A stretch of 64,000 nucleotides of DNA from Orobanche coerulescens (lineage: Eukaryota; Streptophyta; Magnoliopsida; Lamiales; Orobanchaceae). Where the stretch lies: positions 172,536,501 to 172,600,500 of the forward strand of contig CM065809.1 in assembly GCA_033398695.1 (NCBI GenBank). Reading direction: 5' to 3'. A program made the position numbers and the translations under genes. Each line of letters opens with the position of its first letter. Within the stretch, counting starts at the first letter, position 1. The notes beneath the pieces are model-generated. The model made no database searches. It was not told where the DNA came from and was given only the letters and a program-made list of their open reading frames with translations. Below, piece after piece: positions 34,784 to 45,700 of this stretch.

Positions 34784-37444
34784 TCAGACCCCGGCCTGGC
34801 CTTCGCCTTCGGTCCCCGGACTTGGTCGCGATCCTTCCCCGGCCTGCGGAACAGTCTCCCCATCTCCCGGAGCGTCGGGATGAACAAGATTGGCCGGAGT
34901 CGGATACGAGCTCAGATCCGCGCCAAGCTCCGAGAGATCCAAAATCGGCAAGGAGAAAGGGGGATGGAGGGGACGCTCCAACGCATACGCCTTGAAGTTC
35001 TCAGCAAGAGGCCCGACCTCCAAACCTCCCTTCTTAGCTGCTCGGATCGAGTCGGCGAACGCCATATAATAGGCGAACTCGCTGACAAACTCCAAGTTTT
35101 GAAAGGGATCAGCCTTGGTCGCCTCTACCTCTCTTTTCAGTTCCGCCATCGCCTGTTGCGACCCTCGGAGCTCGGCCTCCCTCGCAGCTACCTTCTCCCT
35201 CGACTCCGCCAGCTCGCTAGTCAACCGAGCGATCGTCACCTTCTGACGATCGGCCTCCTCCTCAGCAACCTTCTGCGCCCGGACGGCATTCAGCATCTTG
35301 TCCCGAAATCGGTCAACCGCCAAACGAGACAACTCGGTTTCCTTCTTCGCCAGCTCAAGCTCTTGGCTCGCCCGCTTGGCTGCCTCCAAAGAGTCCTTCT
35401 CCATTGCCACGATCTTATCGGCGAACTCGGCGTTCTCTGTCCGAGCCGCCTCGAGATCCGCCTGCAGGCGAATAGTGGAAGGATGCCCCTCAAACTCTTG
35501 CGCAGCCTGGACAGCCATGGTCGTCGTCTAGAGAGAAAGGGCGAGAACAGCCTGCATCGTATTCCCCGATCGCTGACGAGCGATCGCATCTAGATCGGTC
35601 ATCCAGGCCTTCGGTAAAGCAGAAGAGGCCTTGCTGACGTATTGCGGGATGTCACAGGACTGGCGAGGAGATCGGCTCGCCAAGAAATCCACCACCATCG
35701 GCGGATAGGTTGGATCAGCTTTACGGATCCTACATCAGAACCACAACAAAGTTAACACAACTCCTACGCAATTACAGGTTTCAACCCAAAATTGCAATCT
35801 ATCTCTCAGCCCTCTCGGGGTCGCGACCGAAGTACGGTTTCCCTCGAGGAGTCTCGGCGTCAGCGATCGCCATCTCTCGCATAAAAGCCACGGAGGGCGG
35901 CTCGTTCTCCGGAGGGATAACGGTGATCGGAGGCGCGGCAATCGGCACCTCACTGGCCGGGGCAGAAACTGGATTTTCTCCCGACCTCTGCCGTTTGCGA
36001 TTCTCCCGAAGCCCCTCCTCACGGACTTCCTCCTCAACCGCGATCGGCTCCGCGCGAGGCTCCGCCTCCGGAATAATTGGTAACGCCACAGGGGGAGCCC
36101 GAGATGATTTCGTCTTGCGGAGACGACCAAGAACTCCTGGGTTCGACATAGCGATCTCCGGAGGAGGCTCCACAAAGCGAGGAAAGCGAACCTCTGCAAT
36201 AAAAACAGTCAAACCACAGTTAGTCATATTCCTCCAAAAGGACGATCGCCCAACGAATGTAGATCGCAGAAGTTCGTACCTGAGACTGAGAGATGTCTCG
36301 GGAAATAGAATAGGCGAGCGGACAACCGACGACTCTCCTTGTTGATCCGGTTAGCGTCCAATTCGTCGTCCGGCAAACTTCGTATCCGCTCCCAAACGAC
36401 CAGGAAATCGAAAGGCAGCTCCTCGACCGACGGAATATGAAAACCTGCAAAAGCAAAATCAAATTAGATCAGTTCAGAACATATCCAAACAAAGGGATAG
36501 TCTGAACCCTTATCGGGATTTCTCTCCCGAAAGCCAGTGGGAATATTCAGCTCGCCAGTAGGGCTATCGCTCGCAGAGGCTTTCCAGGCACCAGCGACCC
36601 AGAACCACTTCATCGGATCGCCCCGCATCTTGTTTGGGATTCCAAGGATCACCCGACCAGATCGACCCTGGATATGATAACCTCCGACCGACCCTTTTTG
36701 AGTCGTCAGTTTGAACAAGTAGTTCATCTACGACGGCGAAGGGAGGCGATATAGTCGGTGATCGCCGAACAAGGTCAGAGTACAGATAATTTGGAGCCAA
36801 GCATTTGGCGTTAGCTGGAGCGGCGCCAAATTCCAAGCAGCCAGCAGGTAGGAGACGGAGTGCGGCATAGGAAATCGCAACCCCGCCTCCAAGATCGCCT
36901 CGTTCACAGCGACCATCCCCTCCGGAGGCTGATCGGCTCTCTCGTTCTCGGCCGGCACAAAAAGATCTACGTCTGAAGGGACATGGAATCTCGTCCTCCA
37001 GACGGCCAGATCCTTCCTGGTCGCCGAACTCCTGATTTGGCCAAGAGAACACAGAGATCGCTGAGCAGCCCGATATAGCGACCGCTTGGGAGATTGATAT
37101 GGATGAGCGATCGAATACTCCCGGAAGTCAAAACTTGGAGACGGGCCGGCCAACCTCTCCATTATACCAGCAAATGCCACATATGCCTGGACAAAGACAT
37201 TATGTCGCTCCGAGTAGGCCCTGACCGCACGATCTCTTTCCGTCTGCGAGCGCCTATGTTCTACGGCCGCCCCCTTTGCCACGTCGGCCTCGTTGAACAG
37301 CGCCTCGACCTCCGCAGGGTCAATTCCGGCCCGAATGGCCTCAGCAACCGTATCCAGATGGAATTCAGCGGAGGATCCTCCCCGGACATCAGAAGTCCCG
37401 GCGGAGGAGGAAGTGCCCACTCCGGATGAAGATGTTCCAGCCAT
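34784..37444 (-). pseudogene. Spliced antisense gene inside the Gypsy element ('putative gypsy type transposon' family)
   Basis: The gene runs opposite to gag, starting about 520 bp from the 3' LTR. Exon 1 (37444 to 36508) encodes an N-terminal Ser/Gly-rich stretch and a domain with FHVPSDVDLFVPAENE, EAGLRFPMPHSVSYLLAAWN and PNAWLQIICTLTLFG, matching the plant PF04195-type family. The frame is cut by one TAG at 36730-36728 and continues (MNYLFKLTTQKGSVGGYHIQ). Exon 2 is 36446-36280 (GFHIPSVEELPFDFLVVWER), exon 3 starts at 36193, exon 4 at 35729, and the last exon to 34784 is a long coiled coil (ELELAKKETELSRLAVDRF). Introns have GT-AG borders, though the exon 3 donor is unclear. Known in plant LTR elements; biochemical function unknown. 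Confidence 0.75.
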
Positions 37445-37962
37445 TTGTGAAGAAAAGAGGAGATAAGAAGTGTTCGTCTTACCCGAGATTGAATCGATCG
37501 ACGATCGGCAGCAAAGTCTCCAGAAAAATCCGCAGCAAAATCCTTCTTTCTCCAGTAAGTGCGCGTGAGAATGAAGACTGCAACACTGCGCCCTTTTATA
37601 GGAGATGGCAGGGACTCGTTTGCAATAAGAAGAATCTCAGGGGTCGGAAGTGCAGCCGTCGCATTCATTGACTCCCTCGAGACCCGCGTACGCATCTTTT
37701 CAAGGACGCGTCAGTCGAGGAGTCATTAATGACCGTTGAAATCCTCCAACAGAAGCCCGACACGTACGCGAAGACTTTTCCACGCCCGTTACCATTTCCT
37801 GCGCAGTTTAGCGGCCAACCAGGTCGTCCAAACTCTGAATCTATCAGCTCAAAGACGATCACCAGTTCAGTTAAACACAGAGTCGCTCGTCAAAAGTACA
37901 GCGATCGCCAAGAGAACCACCTCACCCCACGTTTCCAACATAGGAGCGAGCTGGGGGGCAAT

Positions 37963-39072
37963 TGCTGTGTCAAGATTTATTCATCCCGACAGGCGATCGA
38001 CTATAAAGCCGAGCGACCAAGTCAACACCAGTCAAACTATGGCTAGCTCGCCTAATCGAAGATATCAGACCACCATCAGATACCTAGCGATCGACTCCCA
38101 AGGCGATCGCCCATTGGCATCTGGCGATCGACTCTAGTGCACGGCTAAGGACGGGCGACCTACGCCCCGAGCAGAGATGATCGCCCGTCAAAATCATCGA
38201 AGACTGGATCTCAGAACAGCACCCACGTGTAGATCCAGATAAGGCACCGCAGCACATGGGTCGTTGACCACAGCCTGTCAGCATCTTTCCACCAACCGAC
38301 AGGCCCGCCGAAAGGTGTCAGTGGGACCGCACGTGACAACGACTCAGACGCGTGCAGGCTTCTCATTGGACCGCGCGACTGACTGCCAGCAACTCCTGCA
38401 GACTTTAAGGAGACAAGCCCGTGTGACATAAAGACGATCGCCCGATTATTATAATACAGCAAAGGCGATCGCCCGGCAGATCCAAGTCCTATAAATAGAG
38501 AACCTCCTCCTACTGGAAAAAGGTTCCGAATTCATTCACCTACATTCCGAATTCATTAACGGGAATACAGGAGAACATACATACCATCAAGCTCCCAGCT
38601 TTCTCGCCGGAATCCATCTTAGGATTTCTCTCTCTGAATCTCTCTTCCAGAAGACGATCGACAGAGGCGAGAAGTCTCCACAAGACAAATTCCAAGAGAT
38701 TCATAAGCCTGGGAGCTCAAGCATACAGCTAATACTCGCCGTGAGAGACTGTCGTTCTCTCACCGCCGTGACTATTCATATCCTTTGTTACAAGAACTCA
38801 CAGAGCATCACATCTGGTTCTTCCGGCAATCTACACGCTCACTAGCTAAGATAACAAGAATCTTTACACTCATTGTAATTGTATTCTTACATTAGTACTT
38901 GTATCCCCGAATATTAGTATTAATAATATCTCGCGAGAGCATTCAAGCCCGGGACTAACAACCCCGGCAAATCTTGTGTTATTTATCTTTCTCACGGAAG
39001 TGTTCTCGCATTTGTTTGCTATCCATCCATTCCAGCAATATCTATCTCCGGATAATATTTTGGGTAGCAACA
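37963..39072 (+). repeat. Gypsy 3' LTR
   Basis: 1110 bp, collinear with the 5' LTR, with TATAAATA at 38490-38497. A G-rich purine tract (GGGGGGCAA, about 37953-37961) abuts it. Confidence 0.93.
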
Positions 39073-40333
39073 CATCGGGTTCCGGGCAATTTTGTCGGGC
39101 GAACTCAAGAAATTGTTCGATTCCATTATCATACTCATCACTGCTACGACTTGCATTCATCCAACTTCGATCCATTTTTCTTCTTTTTTGTTGTACACAG
39201 TGAAATTTAATTTGCAATTCCTTTAGTTAGAACCGACCACATTTATTGTTATTTTAATCTTCTACCAAAAACCAACTTAATCCCAAAGTAAACATCAAAT
39301 AAATCAACCATGTTTAAGAATCATTCAAGTTCAATATAGTATATTGGTTTATGGTTTCCTCGAACAGAGGCGGGAAGTTCCAAAATACTGTTTCGCAGAT
39401 TTACTGCCTCGGTGTATCACAATACTGTTCTAGCAGGAAATAATAGAGTAAATCTATGTAAGATGAAAGTAGAGTCTCGAAATAAACTGTGAGAATACAT
39501 AAAATATGAAACAGTACGAGATAAAAGAAATAAGCAGTCAGATTGAGTATTGTGTTGCTATAACCTAAACAGATGAGTAAAATCAAAGTCATTTCATGTT
39601 CACATTTAATTTATGTTATAAATTCAACATAACAGAAATCATAACAGTGCCTAGCTTGACTTACTTGAGATGAAGATTTCAAGTTGATGAGCCAGTTTCT
39701 ACTTACTTTCATCCCAACACAACATGAAATTGGTCCAAGGCAAGTAAATGTCGACCAAAGTAAAGTCGGACGCGTAAAAGGACAAAGATATTACAGCTGC
39801 AGTTAACACTTCAGGTATTAATCCACGTACAGAAAAAAAAAAAAAAATTACTTCAGAACTTACATAGGTAAGCAATACGAGAATTAATAGGCTCGACTTC
39901 GTTGGCAACACGGAGAATTGGAGCAATTTCAACCAGAGATGATGGAACCACGGCGAAGGCCACGTCTGGCGAGAAATTCTTGGGCAAGCTTTGATGGAAC
40001 GGCGAAGGTCAATCGTCCGGCGAGATCGTTCTTCTTAGGTCAGGGGCCCCGGATCGGGGGTTACCGCGATTGGTAATGGCACAACCAGAACAGAGTAGGG
40101 GATACGCAACGGCGAGGAAACCGAGGTGCGCGAAGGTGTGCGGCGACGGCGAAGGGCGATGGGAAAATGCGGAGGGTTTTTGGTAGCGCAGTACAGAGAG
40201 GAGAAAGAGCGTACGGGAAAATCGTTGTTAATATATTACACAAATTTACAGGTATGCCACCGCGTCATTTTAATATCCTCTCCGAACAACCGCTGTTAAA
40301 ATGACGTTGTTAAAGGCCGGTTTTGTAGTCGTG

Positions 40334-42714
40334 GCGGTTCACTTTTTGGTGCCAAAAATCTACAAAGTGAGCCAAAATCCGGCTCATTGCATGGAAAATA
40401 GGGATGTAAACAGATAGGGTAGGGTTGAGTGTGCCTTACCTTAACAGAAATTATCATTCTTATACCCTATTTTATTACCTATTATTTATCGCGGGTAGAG
40501 TATAGTCAATACCCATTGGATACACGGATACCCACGGTAGACGGGTTACCCGTTCAAATTTAGTTTTCACAAGACAAATCTATCATACTTCACCCTGCCC
40601 GGTCCTACTCGACCATGTCTTGTCCTGCCCTATCCGAAAAATCCTCATAAAATACATTTTTGTTCTTTTTTTCCGAAAAAATACACTTTTTCAACAATAA
40701 AATATTAACAAATAAATAACATTAATTAATAGGAATGAACAAAATATGCAATAAATTAGTATAAGATCCATAATATAAGATGTAATTACAAATTAATTGA
40801 AAATTTTAATTTTGTATATATAATATATTATATATTCACTAAATTATAATTATATATATATAACAAATATATTTAATGGGTAATCGGGTAGGGTAATCGT
40901 ATCGGCTAGATAGGTAAAATACTAAACTCATACCTTATTCTTGCCCTAATAAAATTTAACTGGTACGGACAATGCCCTACCCGCTATCCGATTTAACAAA
41001 TAACGTTGAACCCCGATTTAACAAATAACGTTGAACCCCAGTTTTAACAAATAACGGTTGGAGCCCTTAGGCAATGTCCGGGGATGAAACCATTAATCCT
41101 GCCCGGCCTGCAGTGCGGCCTCAGAACCCAAGTGGGACAATGAGGCGATCGCGCTACGCCAAACTTACCTCTAGATCGGGAATGAGCTCGAGCCTCTTTG
41201 GGAGGTACTCAGGACATGGGACAATCCCCTCGTGTTCGTGTGTGGAAAAAAAAAAAAAAACTCGGTGACTGTCTAGCTGCTGGATTTGGTATTATTCATG
41301 TATCTAAATCTATGACTATCCCTGCTTTTGCATCTATTTACTGGAACATTTACTAGTTATGGAATTATTGCTCATACTCTTGGTTATATCTCCATGGGCT
41401 CCTTTTTCAATTATTAATTCTCGTGTTTAGGATATCACATGTTTTTTAATTAATTTAAACTACCGACAACTTTAATTAATTAATATATTATCCAAAAATG
41501 ATCAATCTTCATTATTATATCATAAATTAGTCCCATGTATAGTTTAATGTAATAATCCTTTTGTGTTCCTCAAGAGGACATCGTCACAAATGAGTCGGGA
41601 CATAACTATAATTTTATTTACCGTATAAATAATAGCATTGCTCAAAGTATCAAGCATAATGAATCAAATATGATTCTCACCCATGATAAATCAAAACAAC
41701 AATCATTATAAATATTTAATTAAATATTTTACATATTAGAACTACAAAATAGTAATTTTGAACTAATCAGTACATAAGAAATTATCTCAATGCGCAGTTC
41801 AACATATATGGAATACATTAATGTACACTACTCGTCAAGATCAAGTAATCTCAAACATACACCACAACATTTTACATAACATTTTACATGATTGTCTAAT
41901 ATTATATAAATTCTTAACTAATTACATACTGACACCAATAATATAATCTTTCGTGCGACATAACACACCATATTATCTACAATATAGAGTAAATAGACAA
42001 TATTTGCATAACTGTAATTTGAATTTACATGTAAAATATGTGATGAAAATGTATTTAACTATTTTATTTGATGGAACTGTCAAACTGGAAGATAAGGTAA
42101 GAAAGTAAAAAATATATTTACAGTATATAACTCTAACAGCATCAACCATGACTGTCACGTCCTAATAAACCATTGTAAGAGTAGCATATTTGGTGCTCAG
42201 CAGAAAATCCATTCGATGCATATGCACATTATATATTCAAATACAATATCATTTTTCCAACCGGGAAAAAATAAAAATTATTAAAAAAAAAAATACACTT
42301 TTTTTTCAACAATACCATAAAGATAGCTTGGCATGGATGAGGGGTTTCGAACCATTAAATGATCATCTTTATGAAGAACCTTATTAGCAAAAATTCATAG
42401 AATACAACTACAAGAGTTTTAATCACTGACTTACATTGTTCCATATCTATTTTTTCCATCATGTAATCCTGTCTGTAAACAAAATTCAGCGTCCAATTTT
42501 ACAGGCCGCACTCGATCAGAAAATTTTCATTTCATACTCGTATACAGAACGAATGATCTTTTTCAGCAAAACATGCTTTGCCCCATGAAAGGCGATCCAC
42601 TTGTTTGTTCCTATTATTTCTTTTGCCTCCGGGACTCCCGAAAAACTCCTCACTTAAATTTTGCATCGAGATCTTCTTAGCGCATGGGAAACCCCAGGGC
42701 TTGTCTGTTTGCAT
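40334..42714. other. Intergenic region between the CACTA element and UGGT
   Basis: AT-rich and without recognisable coding sequence. At 40985-41055 a unit GATTTAACAAATAACGTTGA occurs three times with slight changes. At about 41072-41265 a GC-richer stretch ends in a 15-A run, which could be a poly(A)-tailed retrocopy or SINE, but no TSD or clear A/B boxes are visible. The 3' UTR and terminator of the minus-strand UGGT gene must lie within about 42300-42714. Confidence 0.6.
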
Positions 42715-45700
42715 TCACAATTCTGCTTTGGACTCTTCATCTTCAGCCAAATCGTCAATTTTGCTCTCGGTTTTGGTAGGTGGTGAGGCTGGCTCTTGTG
42801 GTTCGACATTTTCACCTAAAATTTTGGCTGTGAAGCGTCTAGCTTCTAGGTCAAGATCGGGCCATTCTGTCACTATTCGTTTAGCTCCCTGTACAAGGAA
42901 ACAGAATTATAAGATGAGAGTAGACCATGTCCCGACAACATACGAGTAATGTTGAAATGTGTTCTGTTTTTTTATTAACTGTCTTTGCCTTTTTCGCTTT
43001 TCGAGACGAAACTTCGACCACAAATAACTTTCTAAATATATCATGCGAGAATTAGAATCAAAATAAACATTAAAAAGAAAAATATTTTTGAAAAAAGAAT
43101 TTAATGAGAATACAATCTTTATATCTATCAGTACGATACCTAAAAAGAAATACATGGTCAAAATTCAATATTGAAGAATCAAAAGAAACTTGCTAAAAAA
43201 ACGGAGGTAGTACCAATTATCGCTTTGAGTTGCTTGTCGTTTTTTTTTTTTGATAAAATTTTCCCTCAACTTTTCTTTTCTGTCAAGTCTTTCAGAAAGG
43301 TTCAAAAATTACTCTATTCACTCAATTTACACTTTTCCAAATCATCAGGCACACCCAGTTGTTAATTTCAATCAAGAAAACACCACATCAACTAGTTATT
43401 CACTATCACATTCAACAACTATTTTATTAAAAAAAGACCAACTATCATCATTAAATTTTTACCTATTAACCAGTTACGCTCTCAAAATTCATTCTTACCT
43501 TTTCAATAATTATTTCACATTATTCTCTGAAGGAACACAAAAAAGAAGCCAAATAATTAAAGTCTAAAGATTTGAACCTGAAGCTTGGGTTCCTTTGTCA
43601 TGGGATTATTGCACAAGTCAATAGTTTTCGCCTTAGACTTGGTCGCGTTACCGCACCATGACTCACACCATAACCACTCTTGTGGAAGCGAAAAGATGGG
43701 AACCATGTGTTGAGCATAGTTTGGAAGATCCTGTAACATAGCATGATTTATTTAATTATTTTTTCTTAGAAAAGATTGTACATATTTGCAAGAAATTGGT
43801 TACTCTCTAAATAAACGAATCAAATTCAACTAGGAGAATCGGAGAAACTAAAAGTATACGCAAGAATATACGCTTTTCACTTGCCTGATCAAGATTAGAA
43901 AGACTGTTTGGATCTTTGCTTAGTGTTTCATAAAATACTCTCAACTGATCTCCGGCTGCTGTTTCCCGAAATTTTACCAAATCAACAACATATAACGCAC
44001 TACGAAAACATAACACAATGTAAGGCTATTTTCCATTATAATAGAATATAAAAAAATCTGCAAAATAAAGATCTATGAAAAAGCTGTTTATACCTAATAT
44101 GATATGGTCTTCCTCGCAAATGATCTTTCCAGAAACCCTGTTCAACAATGCGAAAATATCAACCAGCCACTACGTTCAAATATCTACAAGAAAAATGAAG
44201 ACATTCATTAATTCTTAAATCAAGGGAATTCTACTTGTTTCCAAAACCGATAGCCATCCATATCTTTGTTATTGTCACAAAATGGAGTATAAGCAAGAGG
44301 TCGTCCTTGTATATCCATGTCATAAAGTTCTCCCATGTCTGTCCTTACAATCTGGTCCGCATCCACAAATATAACCTGCAAAAAACAACATTTGTCATAT
44401 AACATATTACCAAGCGAACCATCAATAGCAGGCAGCATAATGTTATCATTTATCAAAAATACCTTCTCTAAGGCAAGAGGGAAAATGACATCAAGGAAAA
44501 GAATCTTGTACGCCCATATGATTCGTTGTTTTTCTTTTTGTTTATGCAGCCATGTCGGCCACTTATAGGTGATCAACTCATACTCAAAGCCATATTGATG
44601 TGCCATATGTGGGATTAAATCCTGCCGGAAAAACCATAAACCATACAATGCCATACTTAAAGAAAATAAATGGAAAAAACCAAATAGTAACTAAAAGAAC
44701 AGAAACATAAACCAAAATATGAAGGATAAGTATATAACCTTGAATTGAGGAGAGAGATAATTCTTTATAAACCAAAATTTGACTGGCCGATTTGTATTTT
44801 TCAGAACACTTAAAATCATAATTTTCAGAAAACGTTCATACCTGCAGAGAAATTGTTAGTAAGGCGGGTAAAGATGATGGAAACTGGAAACTAAACTAAA
44901 TGCAGAAAGTAAAAGATTGTCACACTGTGTAGGACAGAGAAACACTATATCCATCAGTCCAGGGTCACCATATCTATTTTCTTATTTGTTCTTAACTACG
45001 TAAATTAAAGATAAAACTACAGATGAAAATAATAACCCCTGCACATTTGACCAATTGCAACAGACTGAAACGCTCGAACTGAAGTGATATTGATTCTTGT
45101 TCATCCACTGATATCTAAAAGAAGATTGCAGATGATTTGACAGAAAGATTAGATAAACTATTTTGGTGCAGATATAAAGAACTTACAAGTGTCCAGACGC
45201 AACAGAAAATATGTTTATTTTTTTTCCACGGCGACCATCATTTTTACATTCCTACAAGAAAATGAAATGAGCGTTGTCAGTGATACACAATCATTTGCTA
45301 GAGCAGTTATGCAACGACATAAGGAGATATCATGTAAGCTCGTGCATGTAAATATCTCCATTTAAGAAGGGTCCCTGGGGATGGGGGAAAAGAGTCTCAC
45401 CACGGAACTGCTTTCCCTCTTCTTTGACTGGTCCTTTCCTCCAATAAATCCAGAAGCCCATTTAAGGATATTGGAATTCCAGCCGTTCTGAGTTTCCTGG
45501 ACATTTATTGGATAAAATGATCGTAACTTGACTTATAAATCAGTAAAATGAGTCTTTTTCGCCATTTACACAGACAAATGTGAATGTCATAGTTTCTTAC
45601 TTTCTTACTGGTAGAGTGACTGTCATCAGCTGCAGGAACCAACAGTTTCTCTCTTTCCATTCCTTTTTTCTTCATAACTTCCATATGAACCAATTTACCT

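Larger units (their letters stand above)
30787..39072 (+). mobile_element. Gypsy-type LTR element with gag but no pol and an antisense gene
   Basis: 8286 bp, flanked by the 5-bp TSD CATCG (30782-30786 and 39073-39077). The two 1110-bp LTRs begin TGTTGTGTC (TGCTGTGTC in the right one) and end GTAGCAACA. An intact 512-codon gag follows the leader. I find no protease, RT or integrase anywhere between gag and the 3' LTR. Instead there are about 250-bp repeats and a spliced antisense gene. This is the layout of a non-autonomous, TR-GAG-like derivative. The antisense gene upstream of the 3' LTR recalls the Tat lineage (Grande, Retand); that placement is inference. Confidence 0.9.
19147..39175 (-). 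pseudogene. TNP2-type CACTA transposase, split by SINE, Copia and Gypsy insertions
   Basis: Segments in order: 39175-39073 (Met start, MDRSWMNASRSSDEYDNGIE, the transposase-associated N-terminal domain), 30786-30382 (RYFCPCVKCMNGRR, EHLICEGI, NGWSDKSFTELLELIHEMLP), 21781-19593 (STYEAKKVLCPIGLAYNKIH, CPRCGALRYK, RLGLSTDGMNLFG, FPAYENLNGYIVKGHHACPI) and 19470-19147 (HQGKQVFYVSDP). It continues through 20290-20600 (LKSHDCHVLMQKLL), the usual TNP2 C-terminal domain. The protein would cut and paste the element by binding its ends. Each insertion is bounded by a TSD, and removing element plus one TSD copy rejoins the TNP2 sequence. Extra frameshifts or stops occur near 21480-21495, 21130 and 20600-20700, so the gene is dead independently of the insertions. 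Confidence 0.88.
13929..40333 (-). mobile_element. CACTA (En/Spm) DNA transposon carrying nested retroelements
   Basis: The left end is CACTACTACAAAAA and the right end, reverse-complemented, is CACGACTACAAAA; these are the CACTA terminal inverted repeats. The trinucleotide GCG flanks both ends (13926-13928 and 40334-40336), the expected 3-bp TSD. Subterminal TTAACAGCGG(T) motifs occur at both ends. Inside, on the minus strand, are a TNP2-type transposase and then a second gene with a ULP1-like domain. It spans 26.4 kb, of which about 17 kb is a SINE, a Copia and a Gypsy element inserted later. Both genes are broken, so it is now non-autonomous. Confidence 0.9.

Noticed and set aside
34880..36345. 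Plus-strand frames of up to 237 codons in the Gypsy element
   Set aside because: They mirror the minus-strand antisense gene, whose domains and splice sites make sense; the plus-strand products match nothing.
41072..41265. Possible SINE or retrocopy ending in poly(A)
   Set aside because: The A-run is clear, but no duplicated flank and no convincing pol III boxes were found, so it is only mentioned in the intergenic entry.
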